Of a stretch of DNA of 64,000 nt, positions 26,062 through 34,806 are shown piece after piece (within the stretch, counting starts at the first letter, position 1; each line of letters starts with the position of its first letter). Below the pieces are notes generated by a model. It did no database searches, was not told the origin of the DNA, and worked only from the letters and a program-made list of their open reading frames with translations. Both the position numbers and the translations under genes were made by a program. The stretch is from the NCBI GenBank assembly GCA_020073465.1, contig JAIQFC010000002.1, positions 62,001 through 126,000 on the forward strand. Reading direction: 5' to 3'. Source of the stretch: Terriglobia bacterium. Lineage in GTDB: Bacteria; Acidobacteriota; Terriglobia; Terriglobales; Acidobacteriaceae.

Positions 26062-27192
26062 ATGTCTGCCACGCATCCTTTTCAAACGGACGACCCGCGC
26101 CTCACGCCGATCCACGCGAAAGTGATGGCCGGCGAGCGGCTTGATGCCGACGACGCGCTGGCCCTCTACCGCACCGGGGACATTCTCGCCGTGGGTTGGA
26201 TGGCCAACTACGTCCGCGAGCGCATGCACGGCGACAAGGCATATTTCAACGTTAACCGCCACATCAACCCCACCAACGTTTGCGTTGCCGCGTGCCGCCT
26301 CTGCGCTTTCGGCCGCAAGAAGGACACCCCCGGTGCCTACACCATGGCGCTCGAAGAGGCTTTCGAGACCGCGGCTTCCGGGTACTCCGAAGCGGTCACG
26401 GAATTCCACATCGTCGGCGGGCTGCATCCCGACCTGCCGTTTCAGTATTTTCTCGATCTCTGCTCCGGCCTGAAGCAGCGCTTCCCGCAGGTGCATCTCA
26501 AAGCCTTCACCATGGTCGAGGTCGCGTATCTTTCGAGGCGGGCGAAACTCTCGATTCGCGAGACGCTGGAGCAACTGAAAGCCTCAGGCGTCGACTCGCT
26601 TCCCGGCGGCGGGGCAGAAATATTCGCCGACCGCGTGCGGCGCATTATCTGCGACCACAAGATTGACGGCGACCAGTGGCTCGAAACCGCAAAGCTGGCT
26701 CACCAGATCGGACTCAAGTCGAACGCGACCATGCTCTACGGCCACGTAGAAAACGACGAAGACCGCGTCGATCACCTGCTCAAGCTGCGCGCCCTGCAGG
26801 ACGAGACGCATGGCTTCCAGACCTTCATCCCGCTGGCCTTCCATCCCGACAACACGCCGCTGCAGCATCTGCCGAAAACCACCGGCATGCTCGACATCAA
26901 GCAAATCGCAGTCAGCCGCCTGGTGCTCGACAACTTTCCGCACATTAAGTCTTACTGGCAGATGATGACGCCGAAGATCGCGCAAGTCTCCCTGCGTTTC
27001 GGCGCCGACGACATGGATGGTACGGTGATCGAGGAGAAGATCTACCACGACGCGGGAGCGACCACACCGCAAGGGATGCGTCGTGAAGAGTTGGAGCGCC
27101 TGATCCGCGCCGCCGGCCGCGAACCGATTGAGCGGGATACGCTTTACCGGCCCGTTACCCGCACGGAGACGTCGGTGACGGTTGCGGTGTAA
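26062..27192 (+). CDS. mqnE: aminofutalosine synthase (radical SAM)
   Basis: MqnE joins 3-(1-carboxyvinyloxy)benzoate with a SAM-derived adenosyl radical to make aminofutalosine, an early step of menaquinone synthesis. The 376-residue protein has the radical-SAM CxxxCxxC cluster motif in INPTNVCVAACRLCAFGRKK (about residue 75), followed by FHIVGGLHPDLPF, SGVDSLPGGGAEIF and the ATMLYGHVEN segment, all typical of MqnE/MqnC. The LPGGGAEIF and length favour MqnE over MqnC. A TATCAT element and AAAAGG immediately precede the ATG. Confidence 0.88.
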   Translation: MSATHPFQTDDPRLTPIHAKVMAGERLDADDALALYRTGDILAVGWMANYVRERMHGDKAYFNVNRHINPTNVCVAACRLCAFGRKKDTPGAYTMALEEAFETAASGYSEAVTEFHIVGGLHPDLPFQYFLDLCSGLKQRFPQVHLKAFTMVEVAYLSRRAKLSIRETLEQLKASGVDSLPGGGAEIFADRVRRIICDHKIDGDQWLETAKLAHQIGLKSNATMLYGHVENDEDRVDHLLKLRALQDETHGFQTFIPLAFHPDNTPLQHLPKTTGMLDIKQIAVSRLVLDNFPHIKSYWQMMTPKIAQVSLRFGADDMDGTVIEEKIYHDAGATTPQGMRREELERLIRAAGREPIERDTLYRPVTRTETSVTVAV

Positions 27193-27216
27193 ATGACTTT
27201 CTTCACTTGCGCTGGC

Positions 27217-27441
27217 TCATTTGTGCTTGAGTAGCTCATCCACCGACATCTCCACATCGCGCAGAATTGCCCGTAACAGACCTGGACCTATTGTTTCGCC
27301 AGAGTGAACCGGCACGACGGTCGCTCGTCCATCTGAATGTCTCAGGAAAGTGTGGCTGCCTTTGGTGCGAACTACACCAAAGCCGGCACGTTCAAAAATG
27401 CGAATGATTTCCTTGCCCTTGAGCCGGGGAAGGCGGGTCAT
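27217..27441 (-). CDS. hicA: HicA-type mRNA interferase toxin
   Basis: HicA is a small double-stranded-RNA-binding-fold toxin that cleaves mRNA. The 74-residue product starts at 27441 (MTRLPRLKGKEIIRIFERAGF) and has the active-site GSHTFLRH and the VPVHSGETIGPGLLRAILRD segment of the family. Its ATG overlaps the hicB stop by 4 bp (ATGA), which couples translation with the antitoxin. Confidence 0.9.
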   Translation of the reverse strand: MTRLPRLKGKEIIRIFERAGFGVVRTKGSHTFLRHSDGRATVVPVHSGETIGPGLLRAILRDVEMSVDELLKHK

Positions 27442-27665
27442 ATCGAGATTTGCTGGACACCGACCAACTCGAGCGAACGGCTGGCGCCGTCCTCGCTCTC
27501 CAGACAAAGTTCTACTGCTTCACGCACTCGCTTCATCAATGCATCGAGAGTCTTCGCCTGCGTGTGACAGCCCCGCAGCGTGGGAACCGTTCCCACGTAG
27601 TAGCCATCTTCATCGCGCTCAATCACAACCGTGAATGTTCGCTGATTTTTCACATCCAACTCCAA
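27438..27665 (-). CDS. hicB: HicB-type antitoxin, short form
   Basis: The 75-residue protein (FTVVIERDEDGYYVGTVPTLRGCHTQAK) is the partial RNase-H-like fold of HicB that neutralises HicA. It ends after ELVGVQQISI with no added helix-turn-helix or ribbon-helix-helix domain, so it probably cannot bind DNA by itself. It precedes hicA, the antitoxin-first order. The pair lies between mqnE and a large exported protein and could be an acquired insert. Confidence 0.88.
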   Translation of the reverse strand: MELDVKNQRTFTVVIERDEDGYYVGTVPTLRGCHTQAKTLDALMKRVREAVELCLESEDGASRSLELVGVQQISI

Positions 27666-27784
27666 ACTGATTCTATCACTTCGAATCTCAGATGCCCGCT
27701 ACTTCGGCTGTTATGACTTGGTCAGAAGTAGTCCGGAGTCGCGGTTTCTGGGTTGCAGGTTGTCGTTAGTTCGAGGACTGGTAT

Positions 27785-30058
27785 CTACTGTTGGCCCACT
27801 TTCTGCACGCAGCTCACCGCGCTGGCGGCATCCTGCAGCTTGTAGCAATTCAATTGCGCTGTGGTGGCCTTAAGTTTAGCGTCGAGCGCTTTCTGCGCGG
27901 CCAGGAACTTCATGGTGTTGTCATCGAGATCGCGCAGTTCCACCGCGGCATCGCCTTCCTTGAAGATGTCATAGACAGAATCGATCACGGACGATGTGGC
28001 CTTGATGCCCACAACATGACAACCGGCAAGGCCGACAGAGTCTTCGAGATACTTGGCGATCGGCTTATCGTCGAGTCCCATCTCGATCGTTTTGCCCAGG
28101 CCTTCCAGACTGCTCTCCCAGTCACCGTTAACCTTATCCAGAACCTCCTCTTTTGTGCTACGCACAGCTTGGATGTTGCCGGCGTGATCCTTGTACCGCT
28201 TGATCTGGTCGATGGAGTTTTCCAGCCATCGTTTGGTTCGATCTAGCTCCTCCGCTTTTTGGTTCAGCGAGCCAATCGTGGTCAAGTCTTTCGTATTGGA
28301 AGCCTCTTTGTAGACATCCTGAATTTGACCTTCGATTCGCGCGGTGTCCCGTTCGAACTTGCCTACCACTCCGCCTTGAGCCAGAGGAGCGCAATTGTCC
28401 CAACCCGTGGTCAGCAAATCGACCAGCATCGCGAGCCCACGCTTTTGGGCGTCTTCGACCGCTTCGTTTACGTCGTTGACGGCGTCGGCGCGGGCTTCTC
28501 CACGCTTCTTCTCATCCTCTGCCAAGCGGCGCAAGGCTTCCTGCAAACCTTCCACACGAACGCGCAACTGCTCCTGCGTGGGGATCGGCTTGGTTGTTGG
28601 AACAGGGGCCGTCACTGCTGGCTTGGGCACTGCCGGCGTTGGGAGCGCCACGGGTCCGCCGGCTCTGTCGGGCGTTTTCAAGTTCGCAACTGTCAGAGGT
28701 TGCGTCGCTCCCCTGAGGTCGACGGGCGTACTCGCCGAAGCGGGGGCCATGGCCGCCAGCGCGCCCGCCGCGTTCGTGCGGCTGATGGATAGCGTGGCAT
28801 TCGCGCCGTCAAAAATCCTGCGTGCCGCATCCGCCGCGTCTTCGTCGGTCTTGGCGGCTTGCAGCATCTGGTTGAATGCCTGCTGTTGTGCGGACGTTGC
28901 CTTCTCTGTGTCCAGCTTGCTGCGCGCCATGTCGATCACGCTCTTGTCGGCATCGGCCCGAGACTGCGCGTCGGTCCATTGGTCCTGTGCAGTTTTGGCT
29001 GCTTCCGCTGCCTGATCATACTGCTGAGCGGTCTGCTGGAAGCTCTGCACTTTGGGATCGTCCGATGGCCCGTTCAGAGCCGGATTCTTTTCTGCCGCCT
29101 GCAACGCGACATCCTGCGCCAAAGTCTGATCCGGACCCGAAAGATGCTCTGCAGCCTGTGCCAGTTGCACTGCCTGCTCCGGCTTCACTCCGTCGAGGTA
29201 GATTCCCGGCAAGCCGGGTATGCCCGGTCCAGTCGTGCCTGTGCCCGGACCGGACACAAGATTCGGATTGGCCGCGGGCGCAGCGCCAGAAGCCGCAACG
29301 CCATCCGATCCTGCGGGACCACCAACATAAATTCCCGGCAAGCCTTTCAGTCCATAACTCGCGGGCGTGCTGGGCTGCAATTTCAGCGCAAGCGCTTCGG
29401 GCCCGCTTGAATTCATGCCCTTTAATTCGAGGTCGGTATTGGAACTCATCGGCTTCAACGTGAGGCCGAAGGGAACTCCTTCCAGTTTCAGTTCACTCTT
29501 CAGGCGAGCGAACATGGCGTCGATGCGCTGCTGCTCGGCGATGCGTCTCTGTTCTTCCTGCCGCCGCCGTTGCTCTGCCAGTTGCTGCTCCATGATCTGC
29601 CGCTGCCGCTGCGCTTCGGCCTGATTGTCGAAGACCGTCTGCAAGAACGAGTTGGTGAAACTGGACATGAATTGCCCCATGTAGGGGTTCTTGATGTTCG
29701 CCACCATCATGTTCGCGCCCAGGCTGACCATGTTCTGCTGCAGGTTGTGACCGACTGCGACCTTCACATCGCCGCCGGCTGTCGCTGATCCGTCGGCCGA
29801 GCAAGTGCAGTGAGACGATCCGTAGGGGATCGCCGCCTGGCGCGCTGCTTCGCACTGGGCCATGGTGACGCCCGACTGGCTGCGCGTGCCGCTGTATCCG
29901 CCCATCAGAGAGGCGCACTGCGGGCCGCCGCAGTGATAGGTATAGGAGCAGGTGTCAGCCCACAGCGAAACCGCGCCAACTCCGCACGCCAGGAAAACCA
30001 GCAGTGGCAGCAGAGTTCCACGTGTCACGTATTTTTCCGGTCCTGTCCCTGTATGCAT
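27785..30058 (-). CDS. large exported coiled-coil protein of unknown function
   Basis: The 757-residue product has a signal peptide (about residues 12-35), then a Cys-rich stretch (CSYTYHCGGPQCAS and SSHCTCSADG, residues 37-88). A Gln/Arg-rich coiled coil (QAEAQRQRQIMEQQLAEQRR) follows near 150-190, then a Pro/Gly linker with two near-identical GLPGIYVGG and GLPGIYLDG repeats (about 240 and 280), and long helical Ala/Gln-rich segments to residue 440. A last helical domain (490-757) ends with two further Cys. No family is recognised. It lies between hicBA and the divergent paired TPR genes. It probably acts in the periplasm or on the cell surface. Confidence 0.72.
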   Translation of the reverse strand: MHTGTGPEKYVTRGTLLPLLVFLACGVGAVSLWADTCSYTYHCGGPQCASLMGGYSGTRSQSGVTMAQCEAARQAAIPYGSSHCTCSADGSATAGGDVKVAVGHNLQQNMVSLGANMMVANIKNPYMGQFMSSFTNSFLQTVFDNQAEAQRQRQIMEQQLAEQRRRQEEQRRIAEQQRIDAMFARLKSELKLEGVPFGLTLKPMSSNTDLELKGMNSSGPEALALKLQPSTPASYGLKGLPGIYVGGPAGSDGVAASGAAPAANPNLVSGPGTGTTGPGIPGLPGIYLDGVKPEQAVQLAQAAEHLSGPDQTLAQDVALQAAEKNPALNGPSDDPKVQSFQQTAQQYDQAAEAAKTAQDQWTDAQSRADADKSVIDMARSKLDTEKATSAQQQAFNQMLQAAKTDEDAADAARRIFDGANATLSISRTNAAGALAAMAPASASTPVDLRGATQPLTVANLKTPDRAGGPVALPTPAVPKPAVTAPVPTTKPIPTQEQLRVRVEGLQEALRRLAEDEKKRGEARADAVNDVNEAVEDAQKRGLAMLVDLLTTGWDNCAPLAQGGVVGKFERDTARIEGQIQDVYKEASNTKDLTTIGSLNQKAEELDRTKRWLENSIDQIKRYKDHAGNIQAVRSTKEEVLDKVNGDWESSLEGLGKTIEMGLDDKPIAKYLEDSVGLAGCHVVGIKATSSVIDSVYDIFKEGDAAVELRDLDDNTMKFLAAQKALDAKLKATTAQLNCYKLQDAASAVSCVQKVGQQ

Positions 30059-30346
30059 ATCTTTCCAGCTTTCCGAATTTCAGTCACGGCAGATGGCCGG
30101 TCTTCCTGACGATGCGAAGAGGCCTTTGCGTCCTCATCCGGGTCACGAGGGGATTCCTAAGTATTGAGCAGGGACCGAGGGTCATCAAGGTTACCGAAGA
30201 GATCAGAAGCCGTGACATCCCGCGTGGGACAGGGGGCGCGGTTACGAAAGGAACTGCTGTAATTCGGTTTTTGATTGCGTTCTCGCCCATCTGAATCAAA
30301 GCTGGAGGATCATCTGTGCGACCTTTCGAGCTACGGAGATCGATCC

Positions 30347-31201
30347 ATGCGTCGTGTGAGTTCGTTGGTTCGGAACGCAACAATAGGATTCTTTGCTTTG
30401 TCGCTGCTCCTTCCGGTGAGTTTGTTCGCGAAGAAAGATGAAACCCCCGCGGACCGCGCCGAGGCGGAAAAGTGGATTGGTGACACCACAAAGACTTTCT
30501 ACAAGATCGACCAACTGAATTCGCAATACCTGCTCTACTCCAACAGGAACAAGCAGGTTCACTTCGGTATCGCGCTAGCGCGGGTCACTTCGATCCAAGT
30601 TGGCCGCGACGATAACCGTTATCCCGCGGTGAAATGGCAGGACATCACTCGCGACAAACCAGAAAGCATGATGTTCATCACCATGGGACGCGCGGAGAAG
30701 TTTGCCGCCGCTCTGGAATTCCTGGTCAGTGCTGCCCGGGAAGACGTCCAGACTCAGCAGCAGGCGGCATTCCAGCAGTTTCAGGCGCAGGCCAAAGCCT
30801 GGCGCGAGGCTTCCCCCAAACCGGTGATGCCGGAATCGGCGCGCGAGCATCAGGTGCTCGCCGAGTACGCATTCAAGCAACGCGAGACGGATAAGGCGAT
30901 TCGCGAATATCAGGCCGCGGTCACCGAATTTCCCACCTGGCCCGAAGGGCACTTCAATCTGGCAACTCTGGCCGGTGAGCAGAGAGACTACGACACCGCC
31001 ATTCTGCACATGAAGGAGTATCTGGAATTGGTTCCGGATTCGCCCGATGTGCAGGCCGCCAAGGACAGCATCATCATCTGGAAAGACCGTCTGAATGCGG
31101 CATTTGGTGCAGCGGCAAATGCGGCAGATGGGCAAGGCCAGAAGAGTGGCGTGCTCCACAACGTTTCGCAGAAATCGAAAAAGGAAACGGGGAATTTCTG
31201 A
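30347..31201 (+). CDS. exported TPR-type protein, first of a tandem pair
   Basis: The start at 30347 (MRRVSSLVRNATIGFFALSLLLPVSLFA) follows GGAG and supplies a signal peptide; 284 residues. An N-terminal domain of about 150 residues (YLLYSNRNKQVHFGIALARV) is followed by a single TPR-like module (HQVLAEYAFKQRETDKAIREYQAAV, FPTWPEGHFNLATLAGE, residues 170-240). The following gene encodes a clear paralog with the same TPR segment. The frame is open upstream to 30275 but without a signal-like start. Function is unknown. Confidence 0.78.
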   Translation: MRRVSSLVRNATIGFFALSLLLPVSLFAKKDETPADRAEAEKWIGDTTKTFYKIDQLNSQYLLYSNRNKQVHFGIALARVTSIQVGRDDNRYPAVKWQDITRDKPESMMFITMGRAEKFAAALEFLVSAAREDVQTQQQAAFQQFQAQAKAWREASPKPVMPESAREHQVLAEYAFKQRETDKAIREYQAAVTEFPTWPEGHFNLATLAGEQRDYDTAILHMKEYLELVPDSPDVQAAKDSIIIWKDRLNAAFGAAANAADGQGQKSGVLHNVSQKSKKETGNF

Positions 31202-31202
31202 A

Positions 31203-32054
31203 ATGCAACGACGCTGGTATCTGCCAAATTCGAAATTGGCCGTGGCAGCAATGGCACTGTGCCTCCTGCCTCAGACCGTGTTTGCGCACAAACAGAAAGA
31301 TCTGGAGCCGCAGGATCAGGCCCAGGCGCGGCAGTGGGTTGAGGAGGGATTGGACCACTTCAAGAACGTGAAGGTCACCGACCAGTACATCCTCTACTCT
31401 GATTCGCAAAACAACTACGCGATTGCTTTGCCCAGAATCGTCTGGACCAATTACACCGAGAAGTCCAGCGGCCGAAGCCTATACGAGCTCGTGCAGTGGA
31501 AGGATTATTCGCAGGAACCCAACATCGGGTTTGTGCAGGAGCGGTATACGCGGGGCAACGAAAAGCATATGCAGCGGTTCAAGGCCGCACTGGACTATTT
31601 GTCGGCAGCGGCCCGTGAACAGGTGAAAGCGCAGTACGACGGACAATGGCAGCATTTCGAGGCCTTACTGCCGGGGTGGCGCGAAGCTGCGGTGAAGCCG
31701 GTCATGCCCGAAGCCGCGCGCGAGCACCAGGTTCTGGCCGAGTACGCCTTCAAGGAAAAGGACGAGGAGAAGGCCATCCGCGAATACATGGCCGCCCTCG
31801 AGATCTTCCCGACGTGGCCCGAGGGGCAGTTCAACCTCGCTACGCTGGCGGGAGAAAAGAAGTACTACGAGCTGGCTGTGATGCACATGAAGGAATATCT
31901 GGAGCTGTCTCCAGATTCCCCGGACGCGCAGGCGGCTAAAGACAGCATCATCATCTGGCGCGACAATCTTTCCACCTTGCGGGCGGGAGATAGCAATGCC
32001 CCGGAGCAACCGGGAAAAGCGTCCTTCCGGAATGCCTCCAAGAAATCGAAGTAG
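31203..32054 (+). CDS. exported TPR-type protein, second of a tandem pair
   Basis: ATG at 31203 lies one base after the stop of the first copy, so translation is likely coupled. The 283-residue protein starts with a signal peptide (to about VFAHK) and shares the REHQVLAEYAFKEKDEEKAI, FPTWPEGQFNLATLAGE and AAKDSIIIWRDNL segments with its neighbour; the N-terminal half is more diverged. The pair looks like a tandem duplication followed by divergence of the ligand-facing part. A strong stem-loop follows the stop. Confidence 0.78.
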   Translation: MQRRWYLPNSKLAVAAMALCLLPQTVFAHKQKDLEPQDQAQARQWVEEGLDHFKNVKVTDQYILYSDSQNNYAIALPRIVWTNYTEKSSGRSLYELVQWKDYSQEPNIGFVQERYTRGNEKHMQRFKAALDYLSAAAREQVKAQYDGQWQHFEALLPGWREAAVKPVMPEAAREHQVLAEYAFKEKDEEKAIREYMAALEIFPTWPEGQFNLATLAGEKKYYELAVMHMKEYLELSPDSPDAQAAKDSIIIWRDNLSTLRAGDSNAPEQPGKASFRNASKKSK

Positions 32055-32072
32055 CCGCGACTTGCAGGACAT

Positions 32073-32106
32073 CGGCGCGCATTGCGACATGCCAGAATGC
32101 GCGCCG
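32073..32106. terminator. bidirectional stem-loop between convergent genes
   Basis: CGGCGCGCATT (32073-32083) pairs perfectly with AATGCGCGCCG (32096-32106) around a 12-nt loop, in the 63-bp gap between the converging TPR and M20 genes. U-tracts are weak on both sides, but position and stability suggest a shared terminator. Confidence 0.6.
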
Positions 32107-32117
32107 GTTAAACTCTC

Positions 32118-33461
32118 CTAGTTGCCTTGCGCTTTTGCCCCGGTAAGCGTGCGCAACTCCTCCGTCGAAGCGTTCAGCAACTTTCGCAACACTGCCACTT
32201 CCGCCGTGATGCCCGTATGAAGGGCGCGATCCACGTCCGGAGCGAACAGGGGAGAGTGATTTGAAGGCAGCATGGTGCCCGCCGCCCTGGCTTGCGCATA
32301 CTTCTCGGGGTCGGCTCCTCCCAGGCTGAAGTAAAACGACGGGATGCCTTGCTCGACAAAGTACGCGTAGTCTTCCGACGGAGTGATTGGCCCGGTCGCA
32401 ATCACGTTGTCTCTGCCTATCGTGGCTTCCAGCGGGTCCCGCAGACGCGCCGCCAGCGTGGGATCGTTGTACACCGCATCCGTACCTGCCACTCGCTCCA
32501 CCAGGGGTTCTCGTGGCGCTCCGCCAGCTTCCGCTTCGGCCTTGCTAATCCGAGCGATGGCCGCCAGAACCTGCTTACGGACTTCATCTTTGTAGGTGCG
32601 CACGGTGAGCCCCAGCTCAGCCTGATCCGGAATGATGTTCTCTCTTTCGCCCGCGTGAATGTATCCCACGGTGACCACAGCCATTTCCCCCGGCCTCACC
32701 TCGCGTGCGTTGATCGTCTGCAAGGTCAGGATGGTTCGTGCTGCGATCACGATCGGATCAATCGTCGTGTGAGGTGCGGATCCATGCCCGCCCTTGCCAT
32801 AGATCGTGATCTTTATGGCATCCGAATTCGTATTGTAGATCCCCGGTGTGATACCCACCTGTCCCGCGGGCAGCGTGTTACCGACATGGAGCGCCACGCC
32901 CGCGTCCGGTTTGGGAAAGCGTTGGAACAATCCATCGTCGATCATCCTCTTCGCGCCACCGATGCTTTCCTCAGCCGGTTGGCCAATCAGCATTAGCGTC
33001 CCGTGCCACGTCTCTCTGCTGTGGGCCATGATCGCAGCCGCCCCCACCAGCGATGCCATGTGCAGATCGTGCCCGCAGGCGTGCATGACCGGGACATCGT
33101 GTCCCGAATCGTCCTTGGCATGGACTTTGCTGGCGTAGGGAAGCCCGGTCTTCTCTTCGACCGGTAGCGCGTCCAGTTCGGTGCGCAGCATCACGGTAGG
33201 CCCTGACCCGTTCTTTAAGATCGCGACTACGCCCGCTCCGCCCACGTGCTCGGTAACCTCATAGCCCAGCGTGCGTAGCCGGCCCGCGAGCTTTGCAGCT
33301 GTCTGGGTCTCGTGCGAAGAGAGTTCCGGATTCTGATGCAGATCGAGATAGAGCGCACGGGCCTCGGGATAGACAGCCTCCACTTCTTTCGAAGGCGCGG
33401 GAGTCTGGGCGCACGCAGAGGTAACCAAAGCGGCTATCAGCAGGAGTTCAAACGGTTTCAT
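32118..33461 (-). CDS. M20-family metallo-amidohydrolase (hippurate/IAA-amino-acid hydrolase type), exported
   Basis: M20 enzymes hydrolyse N-acyl amino acids with a two-metal centre. The start at 33461 (MKPFELLLIAALVTSACAQ) gives a signal peptide and 447 residues. Metal ligands are visible in MHACGHDLHMA (about residue 125), the Glu pair in GQPAEESIGGAK (about 160) and the C-terminal HSPLFAPD; LRTELDALPVEEKTGLPY and GKGGHGSAPHTTIDPI (dimerisation domain) are also typical. An open extension upstream to 33668 is not family-like. It converges with the TPR pair. Confidence 0.9.
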   Translation of the reverse strand: MKPFELLLIAALVTSACAQTPAPSKEVEAVYPEARALYLDLHQNPELSSHETQTAAKLAGRLRTLGYEVTEHVGGAGVVAILKNGSGPTVMLRTELDALPVEEKTGLPYASKVHAKDDSGHDVPVMHACGHDLHMASLVGAAAIMAHSRETWHGTLMLIGQPAEESIGGAKRMIDDGLFQRFPKPDAGVALHVGNTLPAGQVGITPGIYNTNSDAIKITIYGKGGHGSAPHTTIDPIVIAARTILTLQTINAREVRPGEMAVVTVGYIHAGERENIIPDQAELGLTVRTYKDEVRKQVLAAIARISKAEAEAGGAPREPLVERVAGTDAVYNDPTLAARLRDPLEATIGRDNVIATGPITPSEDYAYFVEQGIPSFYFSLGGADPEKYAQARAAGTMLPSNHSPLFAPDVDRALHTGITAEVAVLRKLLNASTEELRTLTGAKAQGN

Positions 33462-33673
33462 GGTCCACGGATGATATCGCCCGGACCACAAGGCTGACAA
33501 ACTAGCCTTGGACTCGAACCCGGAGGCCGTGCTCACGTAACCCGCGCTCCAGTCGCGCACCCCACAAGACATGAGAGCCCTCTCACAAGCCGTTTCTTGG
33601 CAATCCCTTCCCGGATAAGGGAAATTCATTTTGCGACTGCAACAAATCGCTGCTTGCCTTTTTTCCACGGGTG

Positions 33674-33679
33674 TACAAT
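33674..33679 (+). promoter_or_regulatory. possible -10 element (TACAAT) upstream of the HPF-sigma gene
   Basis: TACAAT lies 52 bp before the start of the HPF-sigma fusion gene in an AT-richer stretch. No good -35 is found at 17 bp (TGCTTG), so this is tentative. Confidence 0.35.
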
Positions 33680-33731
33680 CGCCTTAGATAGCACTTGGTT
33701 GCGCGACTTCGTTAGCAAGGCCGAGGCGCTC

Positions 33732-34775
33732 ATGAACGTTCACGTCAGTTACCGTCTTCATAAAACACCCTCCGTCGAAAAAGACATCCAGCATCAGATC
33801 GAAAAGCTAAGGAAACGTCTGCAGGTCTTCCGGCCCGAACTGGTCCATTTGAAAGGCACCGTGGAGGAGAATTCCACGTGGGAAGGCATTTCGGTTTCTC
33901 TGAACCTGCGGCTTCCCTCGGGCCAGATGGCGGTGCAGCAGGCCGCTCCGACCGCGGCTGCGGCCGTAAAGAACGCGTTCGAAGATCTGCTGCAGCAACT
34001 GAACAAGCACAAGGAGTTGCTGCGCTCCTCGCACAAGTGGCAGCGGCGCGGGAGTGAAGCCTCGGGACGGCGTGCTCCGCAGGTTCCGTTCGAGAAGACG
34101 CTGGCGGCGGTGCATCCGCCAACGGTTTCGGCCGAAGACATCCGCTCCTATGTCAACGTGAACCTGTCCCGCCTGGAACGTTTTGTCGACCGCGAAATCT
34201 ACTTTCGCGAAGCGCAGGACTTGATCCCGGCGGACTCGATCACGAAAGAGGAGGTCATCGACGAGACCATCGTCTCCGCGCTGGGGGATGGCCTGGAGAA
34301 GCCGGAACGGCTCACCATGGAACCCTGGCTGTACCACCTGGCCCTGCAGGCGCTCGGTCGGCTCTCCCAGTCGGACGAGAGCAACGGCAAAAGCGTGCCT
34401 TTGGAAGAGTCGGCGCGTCCGCGCAACGTGAAAGCCAGCGACGAACCAGAACTGCAATTCCACCAGCCCGATGAGTCGATCACGGGCGCAACCGTGATTG
34501 CGGACGGACGCGTAGCGAACCCTGAGCAGATCATGGCCTCCGACGAATTGATGCGGCTGATTGCATCGGCCCTGCGCGACGTCGGTGCGGGACCACGGGA
34601 GGCCTTCATCCTGTACGCCATTGAAGGCTTCGGCATCGAAGAAATTTCCGCCATCACATCGCTTCCGGTTGAGAAAGTTCTAGCCTGCATTTCTGCCGCC
34701 CGCGACCACTTGCGAAAAGCGCCCGGCTTGGCCCACCAGTTCCAGGGGCACTTCGCTCCGTCTGGTGCTGCTTGA
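33732..34775 (+). CDS. HPF/RaiA (S30AE) domain fused to sigma-factor-like regions
   Basis: HPF proteins bind the 30S decoding site and put ribosomes to sleep in starvation. The 347-residue product starts at 33732 (MNVHVSYRLHKTPSVEKDI) and residues 1-105 match the HPF fold (FRPELVHLKGTVEE, GISVSLNLRLPSGQMA). Residues about 134-215 (IRSYVNVNLSRLERFVDREI, EEVIDETIVSAL, WLYHLALQAL) resemble a sigma region-2-like helical segment, and 268-330 (AGPREAFILYAIEGFGIEEI, LPVEKVLACISAARDHL) match a sigma region-4 helix-turn-helix. The two halves do not normally occur together. The next gene encodes a baeRF protein. A role joining translation arrest and transcription is an inference. Confidence 0.85.
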   Translation: MNVHVSYRLHKTPSVEKDIQHQIEKLRKRLQVFRPELVHLKGTVEENSTWEGISVSLNLRLPSGQMAVQQAAPTAAAAVKNAFEDLLQQLNKHKELLRSSHKWQRRGSEASGRRAPQVPFEKTLAAVHPPTVSAEDIRSYVNVNLSRLERFVDREIYFREAQDLIPADSITKEEVIDETIVSALGDGLEKPERLTMEPWLYHLALQALGRLSQSDESNGKSVPLEESARPRNVKASDEPELQFHQPDESITGATVIADGRVANPEQIMASDELMRLIASALRDVGAGPREAFILYAIEGFGIEEISAITSLPVEKVLACISAARDHLRKAPGLAHQFQGHFAPSGAA

Positions 34776-34806
34776 AAACCATTTCAGTGTTTCTTGGGGT
34801 GAAAGC

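Noticed and set aside
27721..27775. GGTTGCA/GGTTGTC stretch as a seventh heptamer locus
   Set aside because: Spacing alternates between 7 and 8 bp and the units are too degenerate to call.
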